Below are positions 47,655 through 59,750 of a DNA stretch of 64,000 nucleotides, one piece after another. Each line of letters opens with the position of its first letter. Position 1 is the first letter of the stretch. A program made the position numbers and the translations under genes. The stretch covers positions 165,610,371-165,674,370 of the forward strand of contig CM035806.1 of NCBI GenBank assembly GCA_020466095.1, read 5' to 3'. The notes under the pieces were generated by a model. It made no database searches, was not told where the DNA came from, and was given only the letters and a program-made list of their open reading frames with translations. The stretch is from Chlorops oryzae (Eukaryota; Arthropoda; Insecta; Diptera; Chloropidae).

Positions 47655-48415
47655 CTGTTAAAACCGAATCAAACGATATCAATACTATCGATGATATCAA
47701 ACTATCGAAAACGTCGATGGTTTTTTTTTTTTTAAAACTATCGATAGTTTTTATTCAATGAAATTTACTTTGGCTTTGGAAAGGTGGCGCTGGCGGAGAC
47801 AGTGGGGTTTCTTCTATGGTTACAAATACAGAATAGAATTAGTAAAAACGCCCTTTTAGATTACGGCTCGATGAAATAGCTCGAAAATTCAACTTTCGAT
47901 TATCAAAATTATCGACAGTCAAAATTATCTATTATCGAAACTATCGATTAAAGAACATTTCAACTTATTCGAATCTATCGATTGTTGAAACTATCGATTA
48001 ATTAGACGATCGATTAACGAAACAATCGATCATCGAACTATCGATAATTTAACGATCGACTATTTCATGTCAATCATGCATGATTAGAAACGACTATTTA
48101 AATCAATTGTTGAAAATCGATATATTGAATCTATCGTATATCTCGAATACGATATTCGATTATCGAAACTATCGATAGTCGGCAACTATCAGATTAATCA
48201 AGACAATCGATCATCGAACTATCGATATTACGATCGAGTTATTGTATCTCAACTCGAATTATTGAAACGATCGATTATTGAACCAATCAATTGTTGAAAA
48301 TCGATTATTGAATCTATCGATTATCAACTATCGATTCTCGAAAATATCGATTATCGGAACTATAGATTATCGAACTGTCGATTATCGAACTAACGATAGT
48401 TCTCTAGCACGCAAA
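47655..48415. repeat. ATCGAT/CGATA-rich degenerate repeat
   Basis: About thirty TATCG/CGATA words, including several full TATCGATA sites, in degenerate 'actatcgattatcgaa' units. The left edge (CAGGGCTGTTAAAA) resembles a hAT terminus; no right terminus is seen. A small extension is at 48765-48815. Confidence 0.7.
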
Positions 48416-48820
48416 CAATCATCAGAAATTCTGCGAGTCTTATGTTCATTTTATAAACAAAATGAGAATTGTAGGCGTCATGCTAAACTGCGTATACTTA
48501 CTATGGTTACAAAGTACAGAAAAATTAGTAGGAAAGGCTTTAACTTTCGGCTCCATGTATATAGCCACGTGATTTAAATTGAGGAAGGATATTTATGCAC
48601 AATTTTATTATCAATTTGAAGTTTTAGAATTAAGGACCACTTAATTATTTTAATTTTAACATTCAAATGGTTTATTATTTTAATGTGTTAACATGTCAAA
48701 CATGCATGATAGAAAGTACTAGTTTAAATTTTAAAATATATCTTTCTATAGTACTATTGACACTATCGATATTTAAAATTATCGAGACTATCGATAGTCG
48801 CAACTATCAGTTCTATTGGT

Positions 48821-49117
48821 ATGCATTCAATGGTAAAAAGATTCTTGAAACTGCAGATGAAAATGCAACGTTTAGACATAAAAGATTATTTTTCTGAAAT
48901 TATTTCGAAATTCTTTCTTCGCCATGAAACTCCTCAGAGCTTCATATCAGACCTCCATCCCCTCTTATACGATTTTTTGTTCACAATGACCAATGACCAA
49001 CCCTATAAAAAAAGCTTACCAAAACAAAAAACCTTTGCAAGAATTCCAGAACCAAAGGCTGTGAAAAATGTTCTATTGAATATCGAAGAGTGCCGTAAGG
49101 AACTCATTAATAAATAA
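48821..49117 (+). CDS. 98-codon open frame of unknown nature
   Basis: The later part (FFLRHETPQSFISDLHPLLY... to EECRKELINK) has protein-like composition and follows a run of CGATA repeats. I recognise no domain. Possibly the last exon or remnant of a gene or transposon. No splice site or poly(A) signal was confirmed. Confidence 0.2.
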   Translation: MHSMVKRFLKLQMKMQRLDIKDYFSEIISKFFLRHETPQSFISDLHPLLYDFLFTMTNDQPYKKSLPKQKTFARIPEPKAVKNVLLNIEECRKELINK

Positions 49118-49283
49118 TTGGTCTCACATAGAACTTACCGGTTAAAAATGCAATCCAACGTTCCAAGAAATAAAAGATAACTTAATCTGCAAGAAAAATC
49201 AAAAGCACGATTGAGGAACTCAAAAATACTTAAATTGGTATATGAAAGCAAAGCACACCGACGTGTAATTTTTTTTACTCATA

Positions 49284-49350
49284 CCCAATAAACACAAATA
49301 CGATAACGAATTCGAATCGAATTCGATTCGAACTCGTTGTGCTTATTGGG
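49284..49350. mobile_element. 67-bp palindromic MITE, CCCAATAA ends
   Basis: TA-flanked. Starts CCCAATAAACACAA and ends TTGTGCTTATTGGG, with a central attcgaatcgaattcgattc palindrome. Confidence 0.65.
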
Positions 49351-49500
49351 TAAATGCACATTCTTGATAAAATGTGTAACGGCAGACATACTATAGAAGA
49401 AAGCTTTTAAGGGTTTTTAAAGCTTTTACATATATTTTCCTACATCTATTATCCACCAATAAAAAAGGTTTTTGCGCACAAAAATCTTTTACGATTGCTA

Positions 49501-50149
49501 CACAGAGAAAAAACTCGACCAGAAAACTGGTAAAATCAAAAGGAAAAACATACAAAACGGCTTCAACAAGGAATATTTTTTATTTTAAAAATTTTTCTTG
49601 TTGAAAAAAATAAAGATTTTTTCCTTTTGAATCAACCATATTTCACGTTGAATTGATATGATAATTTTCAAAAATGGATTTAAATTTAAATTGTTGAACC
49701 AACCACGGACATAATTGAAATGACAAGATAATTTTTAAAATAAAAAAAAATTTTCTTTAACAAACCTATAAAAGAAGAACTGTCAAAACGAATTTAATTA
49801 ACGTTCAAAGCAAATGGCCACAGAGCCCTCTGCTGAACATAACCCCAAAAATAGCCATCGGATGGACTTCATACGATTTTGTCAATCCGTTATCGTGTGA
49901 CTGCTTTCGCAATGCTTAAAAAGTTCCAAGATGAATAAATATCTTATATGTCCTATTTTATAAACCAAATGAGAATTATACACATTGAAAAAAAATGTAG
50001 TTAAAACTTTTTCTTTTCAAATCAACCAAAAAAATTTGTTGACTCAACCATTTTTCTTTAGAAATTTTTGTTCTGCTCGAAAATCAAAAGGACTGTGAAT
50101 AACAATGCGCCCTTTTAAAAAAAAAATCATGGTTAAATTCGCTCAGTGC
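49501..50149. mobile_element. TIR family G, copy 2, 649 bp
   Basis: Inverted relative to 9235-9837, with matching interior over most of its length. TA on the left; the right flanking dinucleotide is CA, so one side has mutated. Confidence 0.7.
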
Positions 50150-50587
50150 ATTTAAAAGGGTTTTGTAAAGATTACCTGTGAGCTCTGTAAAGCACTAGTA
50201 GGTTAATGGCATTAAAAACCTTCAGAACATCCTCTTTTAATGATAGTGATTTTGGGGCGTGTCATAAGAACATGCTCAAACATGTCTATATCGGGAATTG
50301 CATTGTCAGGCTCGCCTGACAACAATAACACCGTTACTTGTTTCTTACATACATACTTCCGATATGAAGATTCTGCACAGCAATCGAATTGTACTAAAAA
50401 TTTTAAATATTTAATATTAGAAAGTTGTAATAAAATGGAAAATAAAAACAAACGAAAAAAAGACAAATAAAAACCAAAAAAGAAAAAAAAAACATTGAAC
50501 CGTTTGAACGACTCGACGAAATAAATTACAAATTTAAATAACAAAATTGTAATTCGGCTAGACTGGCTGGTCACTTTCTCGCGAGTC

Positions 50588-53500
50588 TCAGTACAAGTTT
50601 CCATGCCGAATGAACTCGATAAATCCGGCGAATGTTTCCTTGCACACATGAATGATGTCCGATGGGGGAACGTAGAAATTGTCACCGGGCAGCTCTATGG
50701 TAAAGGATATCGGTATTCCAAGATTGCCGTATGCATAGTCATCCAGACTTCCCGATGCTTCGTACAGAATTCCGGCTGATGTGCCAATCGTGTAACGTGT
50801 TCCGCGATATTTGGCAATTTGGAGGGCAGCACGATAGGCCACCGAATGAAGGAAGCTCTTTGTGGATGCCTGAGCGTGCCTATCGTTTGCAATTTGGGAA
50901 AGAATAGCAAAATCAAAATACGATTTTCCATACGAAGGCATAAAGGAGCGAATGAAAATGGGAAATTAAAATAAAAACTTAATCAAATATTCAAATATAC
51001 ATATGTATAAACAAGGCCATACACACATACATACAAACAAACATGCCCAGCAAGAAAATTTGACATGCCAACAGTTTTGTAATATGTCCGAACCGAGGCG
51101 CATGAAATTTTTAAGACACCATTTTTCTTGATATTCATACACAAAATGGCAGTAGCATCACTAGTGACACTGTCATTGTGAGATTAAGCCCAAAATCCAA
51201 CATTGCGAGAGCGCGATGCGAGACGCATCACAAATTTCAATACATTCAATCATATGGTTCAAGCTCCAATGTATCGCACTGCGAGACCTCGTATCGAGAA
51301 AATTTTGAAAAATTGAATATTTCTCGTTGCGAGGCAATTTGACAGGCTAATGATGTAGCTATTTTTTTGTTGAGTACTCGCTATTGGGTACTCATTGAAA
51401 CTAATAAAACAAAAACTGTTCACTGTTCCGTGAAAAAGAGCTTTTAAAATATTTCGCGAGCTTTGGTTCATTTTGAAAATTTTTTTGAAAATTTTTTGAA
51501 AATTTTGAATTAAAATTTAAGCTCAAATGATAACGTATAATTTTTATGAGTACTTGGTACTCATAAGATTGGTGCTTGGTTCAAATATTGCATTACTAAA
51601 AGCGAAATTGTGCTATCACCTGCGTGACGCAAGACTCTCATTGGAGATTGAAATGCATCGCGCAAAACATTTTCGTGACGTCGCGCACTCTCGCATCGGG
51701 CTCTCGCAATATTGGATTTTGGGCTTTATGCATAATTTTCACGCTGCAAAATGTAATAGCAAAAAAAAAAAAATATATATTTCAAAGGTTTTTATTTTTC
51801 CCTGTTTTGGAAGCATATTGTATTTTTTTTTTAATTTTTTTGCTCAGAATTAAGCCGAACTTCGACAGGCCGGCCACAATTTATATTATTAAGAGCAAAA
51901 AGAACGAAAAAAAATTGACACTGTCTACTCAATGCCACACGATGAGTGAAATTATGACTTTGTAATTGAGGATGATTTTTCCTGCTGGTTACGTACATAC
52001 ATACATTCAGGCAAACATGCATTGATATTTGATTCGGATGAATGAAAAGGCTCGCTGAGATGCTTGGCCAAATGGATGTATGGGCTGGGTTTTCTCGGCT
52101 GTGTGTGCGAGTGTCTGTGTTGCTAGCGCAACGAAAGAAAATGGATTTTCAATGAAGAGAAATGAAAACGAGAAATTTCTACGAAAATTTACTTTTAATT
52201 GCTTTTATCATCATTCGATTTAAAATAATTGAAAACCAAATTGAAATTCAGTTCATTGAGTGGGCAAAAAGATTTCGAAAAAAAATCACATGAATGTGAA
52301 AATCTGTTTGGACTTACCGCGAATAACCATACGGATAGAAGAGGAACTGACCAAACGAATGAACGTCCAGGGCGACTTTGACGCGTCGACGATTGTTTTG
52401 CAAGTAGCGAGTTACGGCCTGTGTCTCCAGCTCCGAGGCTGGCGAAGTGCCCGAATAGACCTCTGAGCAAAGCTAAAAAATAATACAAGTAAAAGAACAA
52501 GAGAAAGTTGAAATCATTAATCATGATTAGGTAACCTTTTGCTTTGCAATGTCGAGTATTAGACAGTACATTTGTAGTACAAAAAAAAAAAAAAAATCAT
52601 TAAATAATCGGGATTCTTTCGGATCAATGAAATATTTTAATATTACTTAAATAAATGATCAAAAATAATCACGATTAAAGGGTCTGGCGGGTTAAGCAAA
52701 GGCATGCGGCATCATGAAAGGAATTTTTAAATTTTTTTTTGATTTTTCGATAGGTGCCATCTAAAAACACTGTGGAGACTACTTTTTAGATTTTTATTTT
52801 GAAGGGACCTTGAAATATCCTTGAAAATCCTTTTTTAATAAGCCTTTTTTCAAAATTTTATATCGTGGGTGGTGGGATCTGATACTTTCTCGTTAAAGCA
52901 CTTGGGAAAACATTGACTTCTGCTTAATTTATTTTTTCAAATTGCCTGGTAAAAAGGAAACGGCAGCCGCGTACTTTTTTTCAATTGTTTAATTTTTTAT
53001 TCGACCCGTTCAAATTTTTCATATAATTCTCAGGAATGAATTCCACATTTTATTCGAGCTTAGGGTCAACATTTCATTCCTTTATATGAAACACATTTTT
53101 TTTTTTTACTCAAATCATCAATCAAATCAGAACTGAGAGTGCCTATATGGGCTTACGTTTTTGTTAATATCTCCTAAAACTACCTTTTGATTTTGATAAA
53201 AATTTTTTTAGTTAAGGGCCATACTCAGAGGTATTTTTTAGAAGTAGCGAGAAAGTGGCACAAAGACGGGAATACACTGAAAAAATTTTTTAAATTTTTA
53301 TTTTCTTTGTTGTGAAAGTTTTTTTTTCAGTGTAAAATTAAAAAAAAAAATTTTTTCATTTTTCGTTTTATAAGCTATCAGCGGCCATTTGTTTCATCTT
53401 TTTATCTTAATCCATTTTTGAGATATAAATTTTTGAAAAAGGTGTTAATAAAAAGGGTTTTGCAAGGATATTTCAAGGACACTGGAAAATAGAAACCTAA

Positions 53501-55012
53501 AAATCGGTTCCTACAGTGTGTTGCGGTAGTATCTATTCAAAAATCAACAAAACCTTAAAATCTCTTTCATTGGGCCGATTGCCTTCCTGAGTCGGCAAGA
53601 CCCTTTGTTGTTATTGAATAGAAGATTAAAGATGAGGAACTAATTTACTAAAATAAAAAGTGCCTCTAGTGACTGAAAATTGCAAAAAATCCCATCTTTT
53701 ATCGCACTGCGTATGAGTAATGTGGATTAAGTATACGCGACATACGCCACATTACTCATACGCAGTGAGGTAAAAAGTGGCCATTTTTTTTTATTTTAAG
53801 CCACTAAAGGCACTTTTTCTGGGTTAATTTCTTGCGATTTTTTTCTCCTTTTCAATGTCAACAACTTCGCTTAAGACATCAAAACAATATTCCGTACGGT
53901 TAACGAGATACAGTGGTAAAAATTCGAATTTGAGTAAAAAAAAATCTGCACGGCTGCAGTTTTCTTATTAGCAGCCAATTTGAAAAAAAAGTTATGATGC
54001 AGAATGTAACATATTTCCAAGTACTTTTAGGAGAAAACATCAAATCCCACTCCGAAAAAGTGCGTGTCGCACTGCGTTAATGGAAGATTGAAGCGATTAC
54101 TTACATTTTGACTTGCGCCCCTCACATTCCAATAGTTTGCGAAATTCCGATTAATATCGACACCAACACACGATCTTCCCGGATACGCATGACGATTCTT
54201 TCGCCAAAAACGATCGCCTATATGCGAGTACTCGTAACCATCGGGATTGACAAGCGGAACAAGGTAGACTTCTGTGCCAGCCAACAAACGTGAATATGAC
54301 CGTAAATTATTGAGCAATTCGTTGGCCAAATAGAGAACCGTCATTGGTGTTATCCATTCGCGACCATGTGTACCGCCTTGAATGTATGCGACCCGTCGTT
54401 CTTGGACATTTCGATTTAACGATATCGATAGCGCGGCCAGATGTCGTCCCTCGTACGTTCGTCCGAGCGATTCGTAACGGCAATATTGCGGATAACGACT
54501 CGCTAATGCGCTCATGAAACCTAAAATCTGATAACAATAATCAATAATCGGTAATTGATATCGATAAAAAAAAATCATTTCACAAATCTTCGTGTGTGTA
54601 TACATCAAACGTACAAACATACATACCTCATTGTATCGGGGATAGTGTGAAAAGAATCCTCTTGCTTGTCTTCGTGATCGATTCAAAAGGCATTCGGAGC
54701 ATTCGCTTGACGTGTCATTGAACAAAGTCCTACGAAGAGAAAAAATGATTTTTTTTTTGAAAAATAATTTCAATCGTTTACTTCACTTGAAACTTCAATA
54801 CGAACATTTCCTCCAATAGCGGTCGAACATCGTATTCGACACCAAGTTCGGCTAAGCGAGTCTCAAATATCGGCTGCATTGTCGGATCGACCGAAACAAT
54901 CGACATGTTGCGCGTGAGCAGAAAGAAATCCAAACTTGTGCTCTCCATTTGAAGGTCCAGCATATAATTGAATGCATCCTCTTTCTCATGAAGTACGTTG
55001 TATTTATTGTAC
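50588..55012 (-). CDS. CP3: M14A carboxypeptidase, B-like (exons 2-6)
   Basis: Exons in order: 54782-55012, 54627-54729, 54105-54527, 52318-52472, 50588-50879, all with GT-AG boundaries and consistent phase (401 codons including stop). Exon 1, with the signal peptide and ending in phase 2, was not found upstream, where transposons fill the sequence. Activation domain YNKYNVLHEKEDAF..., then peptidase: HGREW (H69, R71, E72), VDINRNF (N144, R145), HSFG (H196), Y248 (LYEASG), D255 and E270 (TIELPG). All catalytic residues are present, so an active enzyme with Lys/Arg preference is predicted, secreted as a zymogen. It has three more introns than CP1/CP2, two of them about 1.4-1.6 kb with nested MITEs. 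Older and more diverged than the CP1/CP2 pair. Confidence 0.87.
51187..51726. mobile_element. TA-flanked MITE with AGCCCAAAATCC ends in CP3 intron
   Basis: 540 bp. About 40 bp of inverted termini: AGCCCAAAATCCAACATTGC on the left and its near inverse on the right, both with gcgagag strings. TA at 51185-51186 and 51727-51728. Confidence 0.85.
52737..53555. mobile_element. Long imperfect inverted repeat in CP3 intron
   Basis: Left arm (gatttttcgataggtgccat, then ccttgaaatatccttg) is mirrored by caaggatatttcaagg ... tctattcaaaaatcaac on the right. About 100-bp arms, non-coding MITE-like. Confidence 0.55.
53650..53818. mobile_element. Hairpin MITE in CP3 intron
   Basis: Outer ends aaaaagtgcc/ggcactttttc and an inner hairpin CACTGCGTATGAGTAATGTG with its exact inverse about 20 bases later. 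Confidence 0.6.
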
Positions 55013-55224
55013 CTAAAATGAACGTTATTAGTGTCTACATACAAATTCATTTACATATATGTATATCAATATTTTGGGTTTTATAGCACTCGTTCGATTT
55101 CGGAAAAGTACAAACCATTGCCTGCTTATTATATTACATACAGTCAAGCTTCTATAGCTTGAATCGATATTATCCAATGTACATATATCTTCGACTAATG
55201 AAGACTTTGATTTAAGGAATCTCC

Positions 55225-55845
55225 GTCAGTTTTTCTCTCTTTCTCCCTCTCCTTCTTCCTCTCTTTCTTCCTATCTTTCTTCCTCTCTTTCTTCCTCTCT
55301 CTCTTCCTCTTTTTCTTCCTCTCTTTCTTCCTCTCTTTCTTCCTCTCTTTCTTCCTCTCTTTCTTCCTCTCTCTCTCTTCTTCTTTTTCTTTCTCTTTTT
55401 TCTTCTTTTCTCTCTTTCTCTCTTTCTTCCTCTTTTTCTTTCTCTCTTTTTTCCTTTCTTTCTTCCTCTCTTTCTTCCTCTCTTTATTCCTCTCTTTCTT
55501 CCTCTCTTTCTTCCTCTCTTTCTTCCTTTCTTTCTTCCTCTCTTTCTTCCTCTGTTGCTTCCTCTCTTTCTTCCTTTCTTTCTTCCTCCCTTTCTTCCTC
55601 CCTTTCTTCCTCTCTTTCTTTCTCTCTTCCTTTCTTTCTCCTCTCTTTTTTCTTCTCTTTTTTCTTCTCTTTCTTCCTTTTTTTTTTCCTCTCTTTCTTC
55701 CTCACTTTCTTCCTCTCTTTCTTCCTCTCTTTCTTCCTCTCTTCCTTTCTTTCTTCCTCTCTTTCTTCCTCTTTTTTTTCCTTTCTTTCTTCCTCTCTTT
55801 CTTCCTTTCTTTCTTCCTTTCTTCCTTCCTCTCTTTCTTATCTTA
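55225..55845. repeat. Polypyrimidine tract (CTTCCTCTCTTT)n
   Basis: About 620 bp of almost pure C/T on the plus strand, period 12. It lies just upstream of CP3 exon 2, so in a CP3 transcript it would be a polypurine intron stretch. Frames across it are artefacts. Confidence 0.9.
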
Positions 55846-55850
55846 CACTA

Positions 55851-56332
55851 CCCTGTAGGAATTTGAACTTGTGCCGTACTAGTACTTTACTAGTGCAAAA
55901 GCCACCAGTACTAGTTCTTTTCTAATACCCCTGTCCATATAAAATGCTGTAGAAAATCAGTATAACATCTCTACAGGAAAGCAACAAGTTCAGTGTGCAC
56001 CAGAATTATTCTAGTATTTTTCGATCCAATTGGGTAAATTTGCACCAGTTAAAAAAACTAGTGATGTTTACGGGAAAAGGTAACAGAATCGTTGATTTTT
56101 TTTTTTTTTTTTTCAGTACATAATGGAAATAAATATTTATAATAAAAGAAAACCATTCGGTTGTGTATTTATTATTAATTTATAACGCCTCAATGAATGA
56201 ATGCAATTATTCCACTGATCACTAGTATAACATAGTTATGGTACAAACTTACCCAAACATTGCACTAGTTCTTTTAGTACTGGTAAAAGTACTAGTTCTT
56301 TTAGGCAAATTGCCGAACAGCTTTCTACAGGG
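55851..56332. mobile_element. TA-flanked MITE, CCCTGTAG ends, 482 bp
   Basis: Starts CCCTGTAGGAATTTGAAC and ends CTTTCTACAGGG with TA on each side. The interior repeats actagt/tactagt words. Confidence 0.8.
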
Positions 56333-56378
56333 TACATAAAAAGACATATACACTCAAACAAACTCAAGAAAGCGCCTC

Positions 56379-56929
56379 TCCAGCGGGAAATGACACACTG
56401 ACATCACCGGTGAAGTCAAGGTGACTTGTCACCCTGGAATGCGTGACAATTCGTAGGACGCCTAGCATGACATTTGTACAGGAGTTGGACAGTGATTTCA
56501 CCGGTGACAATGTCATGCTAGGAGGTGCGATAGCGAAAAAATCATTTGAGAGCAGCACATCATGCTCTTTTTCTCTTTAAATGTCAATTAATAGAAACCA
56601 GTTTAATAACTCTCTTCTTTGCCCTCTCTATAATGTTTCGAAAATTTTTAAAAATCTATTTTTAACAATTTTTGTTCGCCTCAGCCAGGGATCGAACCCG
56701 CGATCTTCCGATTCTGAGTCGAGCACTCATCATCTACGCCACTTCATGCTAACGCTGAACTGACGCTAAAACCTTATTTAAATTTCAATAGCCAATGAGA
56801 TTCAAGCACATGAACAGCATCCCTCCACGATGACATGTCCTCCAAGATGTCATGCATGACAATGTCACCTGTATGTCATCGATGACATCACTGATGAGAT
56901 TGTCATGCAGGAGATAATTTTCCGCTGGG
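56379..56929. mobile_element. TIR family B, copy 2, 551 bp
   Basis: Nearly identical to 46366-46907 over its length, in the same orientation. The left end is slightly mutated (CTCCAGCGGGAAA). Confidence 0.85.
56678..56766 (-). repeat. tRNA-like module in family B copy 2
   Basis: As in copy 1 but 13 nt longer in the middle, with one mismatch in the end stem (GCCTCAG/CTGACGC). B-box GGGTTCGATCC identical. Confidence 0.6.
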
Positions 56930-57139
56930 TCGTGGTATCTTAAGCGACATCCACATCAACAATAAAAATACTATAGTTTCAAATTTTTAGCAATACGTTG
57001 CAAATTTCCCTAGTTTTTATTAAGGAGTTTTTTAATTTTTTAATTTTTTTCGCCCGTTTTTAACTCTTTCCACCTGGCATAAGTAAGTTAGCTTTGTAGA
57101 TTATCAATTTGTATAGGCCTTCACTATTTTTCGCAACTA

Positions 57140-59429
57140 CGGTGTACTCTCTCCTCGCGGACACTCGTCTCAAGTGGACACCGCTCTTAAATGGGCACGT
57201 TTTTGGGAATGTTCTACACCTTTTTCAGGTGTACTTCAGACAATTTCAAATTGATTTCAGAATATTAAAAATAAGTTCAGATTTTTTCATTTGTACTTTA
57301 GAATTTTTAGTTGAATTTCAGAAAACAGAAAATAGGTTTAAGAATAGAACAAATTGATTTGAGAATTTCTTATTAGTACTTTAGAATAATCAATTCGATT
57401 TCAGAAAAGAGCAAATAGATTTTAGAATACCATAAAAGTACTTTAGAATAATCAAATTGATTTAAGAATTATAGAATTGTACTTCAGAATAACCAATTCG
57501 ATTTCAGAAAAGAACAAATAGGTTTAAGAATATAATAAATGTACTTTAGAATAACCACATAGATTTTAGAAATTTTCATTTGTACTTCAGAATAACTATT
57601 TCGATTTCAGAATATAATAAATGTACTTTAGAATAACCACATAGATTTTAGAAATTTTCATTTGTACTTCAGAAAAACCATTTCGATTTCAGAAAAGAGC
57701 AAATAGGTTTCAGAATATAATAAATGTACTTTAGAATAACCAAATTGATTTCAGAATTCCTTATTGGTACTTTAGAATAATCAATTCGATTTTAGAAAAG
57801 AGCAAATAGATTTCAGAATATAATAAATGTACTTTAGAATAACCAAATTGATTTCAGAAATCTTCAAATAGAATTCAGAACTCATTAAAATGAATTCAGA
57901 ATATTACAAATAGACTTCAGAGTAATCAGTTTTATTTCAGAAGTTTTCAAATTCATTTCATATTTTTCAAAATGTACTTCAGAAATTACATTTGTATTTC
58001 AGAAAAATTAAAATGTACTTCAGAAATTATTTCGATTGTACTTCAGAAAGTTTCAAACGTACTTCAGATATTATTTTAATTATACTTCAGAAAACTTCAA
58101 ATGTACTTCATTTATTTGTAACATAATAGTTGTAGTAATACAGCCCGATTCTGAATATTTTCTCGGAATTTTTCCCTCGGATTTTTCATAGAAAGGGCGT
58201 AACTCATTTTTTTCAAAAACGAGATTTTTTCATTTTCATTTCATCAAATACAACCAGAAAATGAAAAAATCTCGTTTTTGAAAAAAACGAGTTACGCCCT
58301 TTCTATGATTAAAGAAATTTTCTGGTTGTATTTGATGAAATGAAAATGAAAAAATCTCGTTTTTGAAAAAAAATGAGTTACGACCCTTTCTATGAAAAAT
58401 CCGAGGGAAAAATTCCGAGAAAATATTCAGAATCGGGCTGTATTACTACAACTATTATGTTACAAATAAATGAAGTACATTTGAAGTTTTCTGAAGTATA
58501 ATTAAAATAATATCTGAAGTACGTTTGAAACTTTCTGAAGTACAATCGAAATAATTTCTGAAGTACATTTTAATTTTTCTGAAATACAAATGTAATTTCT
58601 GAAGTACATTTTGAAAAATATGAAATGAATTTGAAAACTTCTGAAATAAAACTGATTACTCTGAAGTCTATTTGTAATATTCTGAATTCATTTTAATGAG
58701 TTCTGAATTCTATTTGAAGATTTCTGAAATCAATTTGGTTATTCTAAAGTACATTTATTATATTCTGAAATCTATTTGCTCTTTTCTAAAATCGAATTGA
58801 TTATTCTAAAGTACCAATAAGGAATTCTGAAATCAATTTGGTTATTCTAAAGTACATTTATTATATTCTGAAACCTATTTGCTCTTTTCTGAAATCGAAA
58901 TGGTTTTTCTGAAGTACAAATGAAAATTTCTAAAATCTATGTGGTTATTCTAAAGTACATTTATTATATTCTGAAATCGAAATAGTTATTCTGAAGTACA
59001 AATGAAAATTTCTAAAATCTATGTGGTTATTCTAAAGTACATTTATTATATTCTTAAACCTATTTGTTCTTTTCTGAAATCGAATTGGTTATTCTGAAGT
59101 ACAATTCTATAATTCTTAAATCAATTTGATTATTCTAAAGTACTTTTATGGTATTCTAAAATCTATTTGCTCTTTTCTGAAATCGAATTGATTATTCTAA
59201 AGTACTAATAAGAAATTCTCAAATCAATTTGTTCTATTCTTAAACCTATTTTCTGTTTTCTGAAATCCAACTAAAAATTCTAAAGTACAAATGAAAAAAT
59301 CTGATCTTATTTTTAATATTCTGAAATCAATTTGAAATTGTCTGAAGTACACCTGAAAAAGGTGTAGTATTTCTGCTTCTCAAATAGTTTCCTCTTAAGC
59401 GGACATATTTTTCAAGAGAGAGTACACTG
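57140..59429. mobile_element. Pogo/Tc1-like foldback element, TA-flanked, 2290 bp
   Basis: Left end CGGTGTACTCTCTCC, right end GAGAGAGTACACTG, with TA at 57138-57139 and 59430-59431. Ends and 'aagcggaca' words match the small MITE at 33866-34042. Everything between the ends is the giant palindrome. No transposase frame, so it depends on an enzyme encoded elsewhere. Confidence 0.85.
57214..59367. repeat. 2,154-bp palindrome with ~1.05-kb arms
   Basis: The mirror axis lies between 58290 and 58291: ctacacc at 57214-57220 pairs with ggtgtag at 59361-59367, and cagcccgattctg at 58141 pairs with its inverse ending 58440, so there is no net length change across the arms. Arms are built from short repeats (gtactttagaataaccaa, gatttcagaa). 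The unpaired centre is about 55 nt (58264-58317). Mismatches are rare by eye. Confidence 0.93.
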
Positions 59430-59435
59430 TACATA

Positions 59436-59672
59436 TTACTTTAAGGCGGCGGTGTCAAACTTCCACACTGTTTTGTATCCTCGCTCAAACTTTCGATGTT
59501 GGGTCATCGAACACAGACCGAAATTCTGAATATGAATATTTTGCATGTGTTCTGCTACATAATTTTTTCCCAACCATTTCGATAGCCTTAGGAAATCGCT
59601 GTCGTCAAATGCACTACGCAAACTTGTGTCGTACTTTAAGATTTCGCTATGACGAACGAAACTCTTGAGCAT
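59436..59672 (-). CDS. 78-codon open frame next to the foldback element
   Basis: Contains LRSAFDDSDFLRLSKWLGKN and NFGLCSMTQHRKFERGYK, protein-like in composition, stopping a few bases before the transposon end. The frame is open for about 17 further codons upstream of the ATG. No domain recognised and no convincing acceptor. Possibly an exon or remnant. Confidence 0.22.
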   Translation of the reverse strand: MLKSFVRHSEILKYDTSLRSAFDDSDFLRLSKWLGKNYVAEHMQNIHIQNFGLCSMTQHRKFERGYKTVWKFDTAALK

Positions 59673-59750
59673 TCGAACTTGGATTGAAAGCTTTTCAACA
59701 GTTGCACTTGTATTGGCATATAAGTTTTAGCCCTAATGATAACATAAAAG

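Noticed and set aside
52195..52524. 109-codon minus-strand frame
   Set aside because: It overlaps CP3 exon 5 (52318-52472) in the wrong frame; the correct frame gives LCSEVYSGT...DVHSFGQFL.
55484..55866. KKERKK/EEREE and FLPLFLP frames
   Set aside because: Translation of the polypyrimidine repeat.
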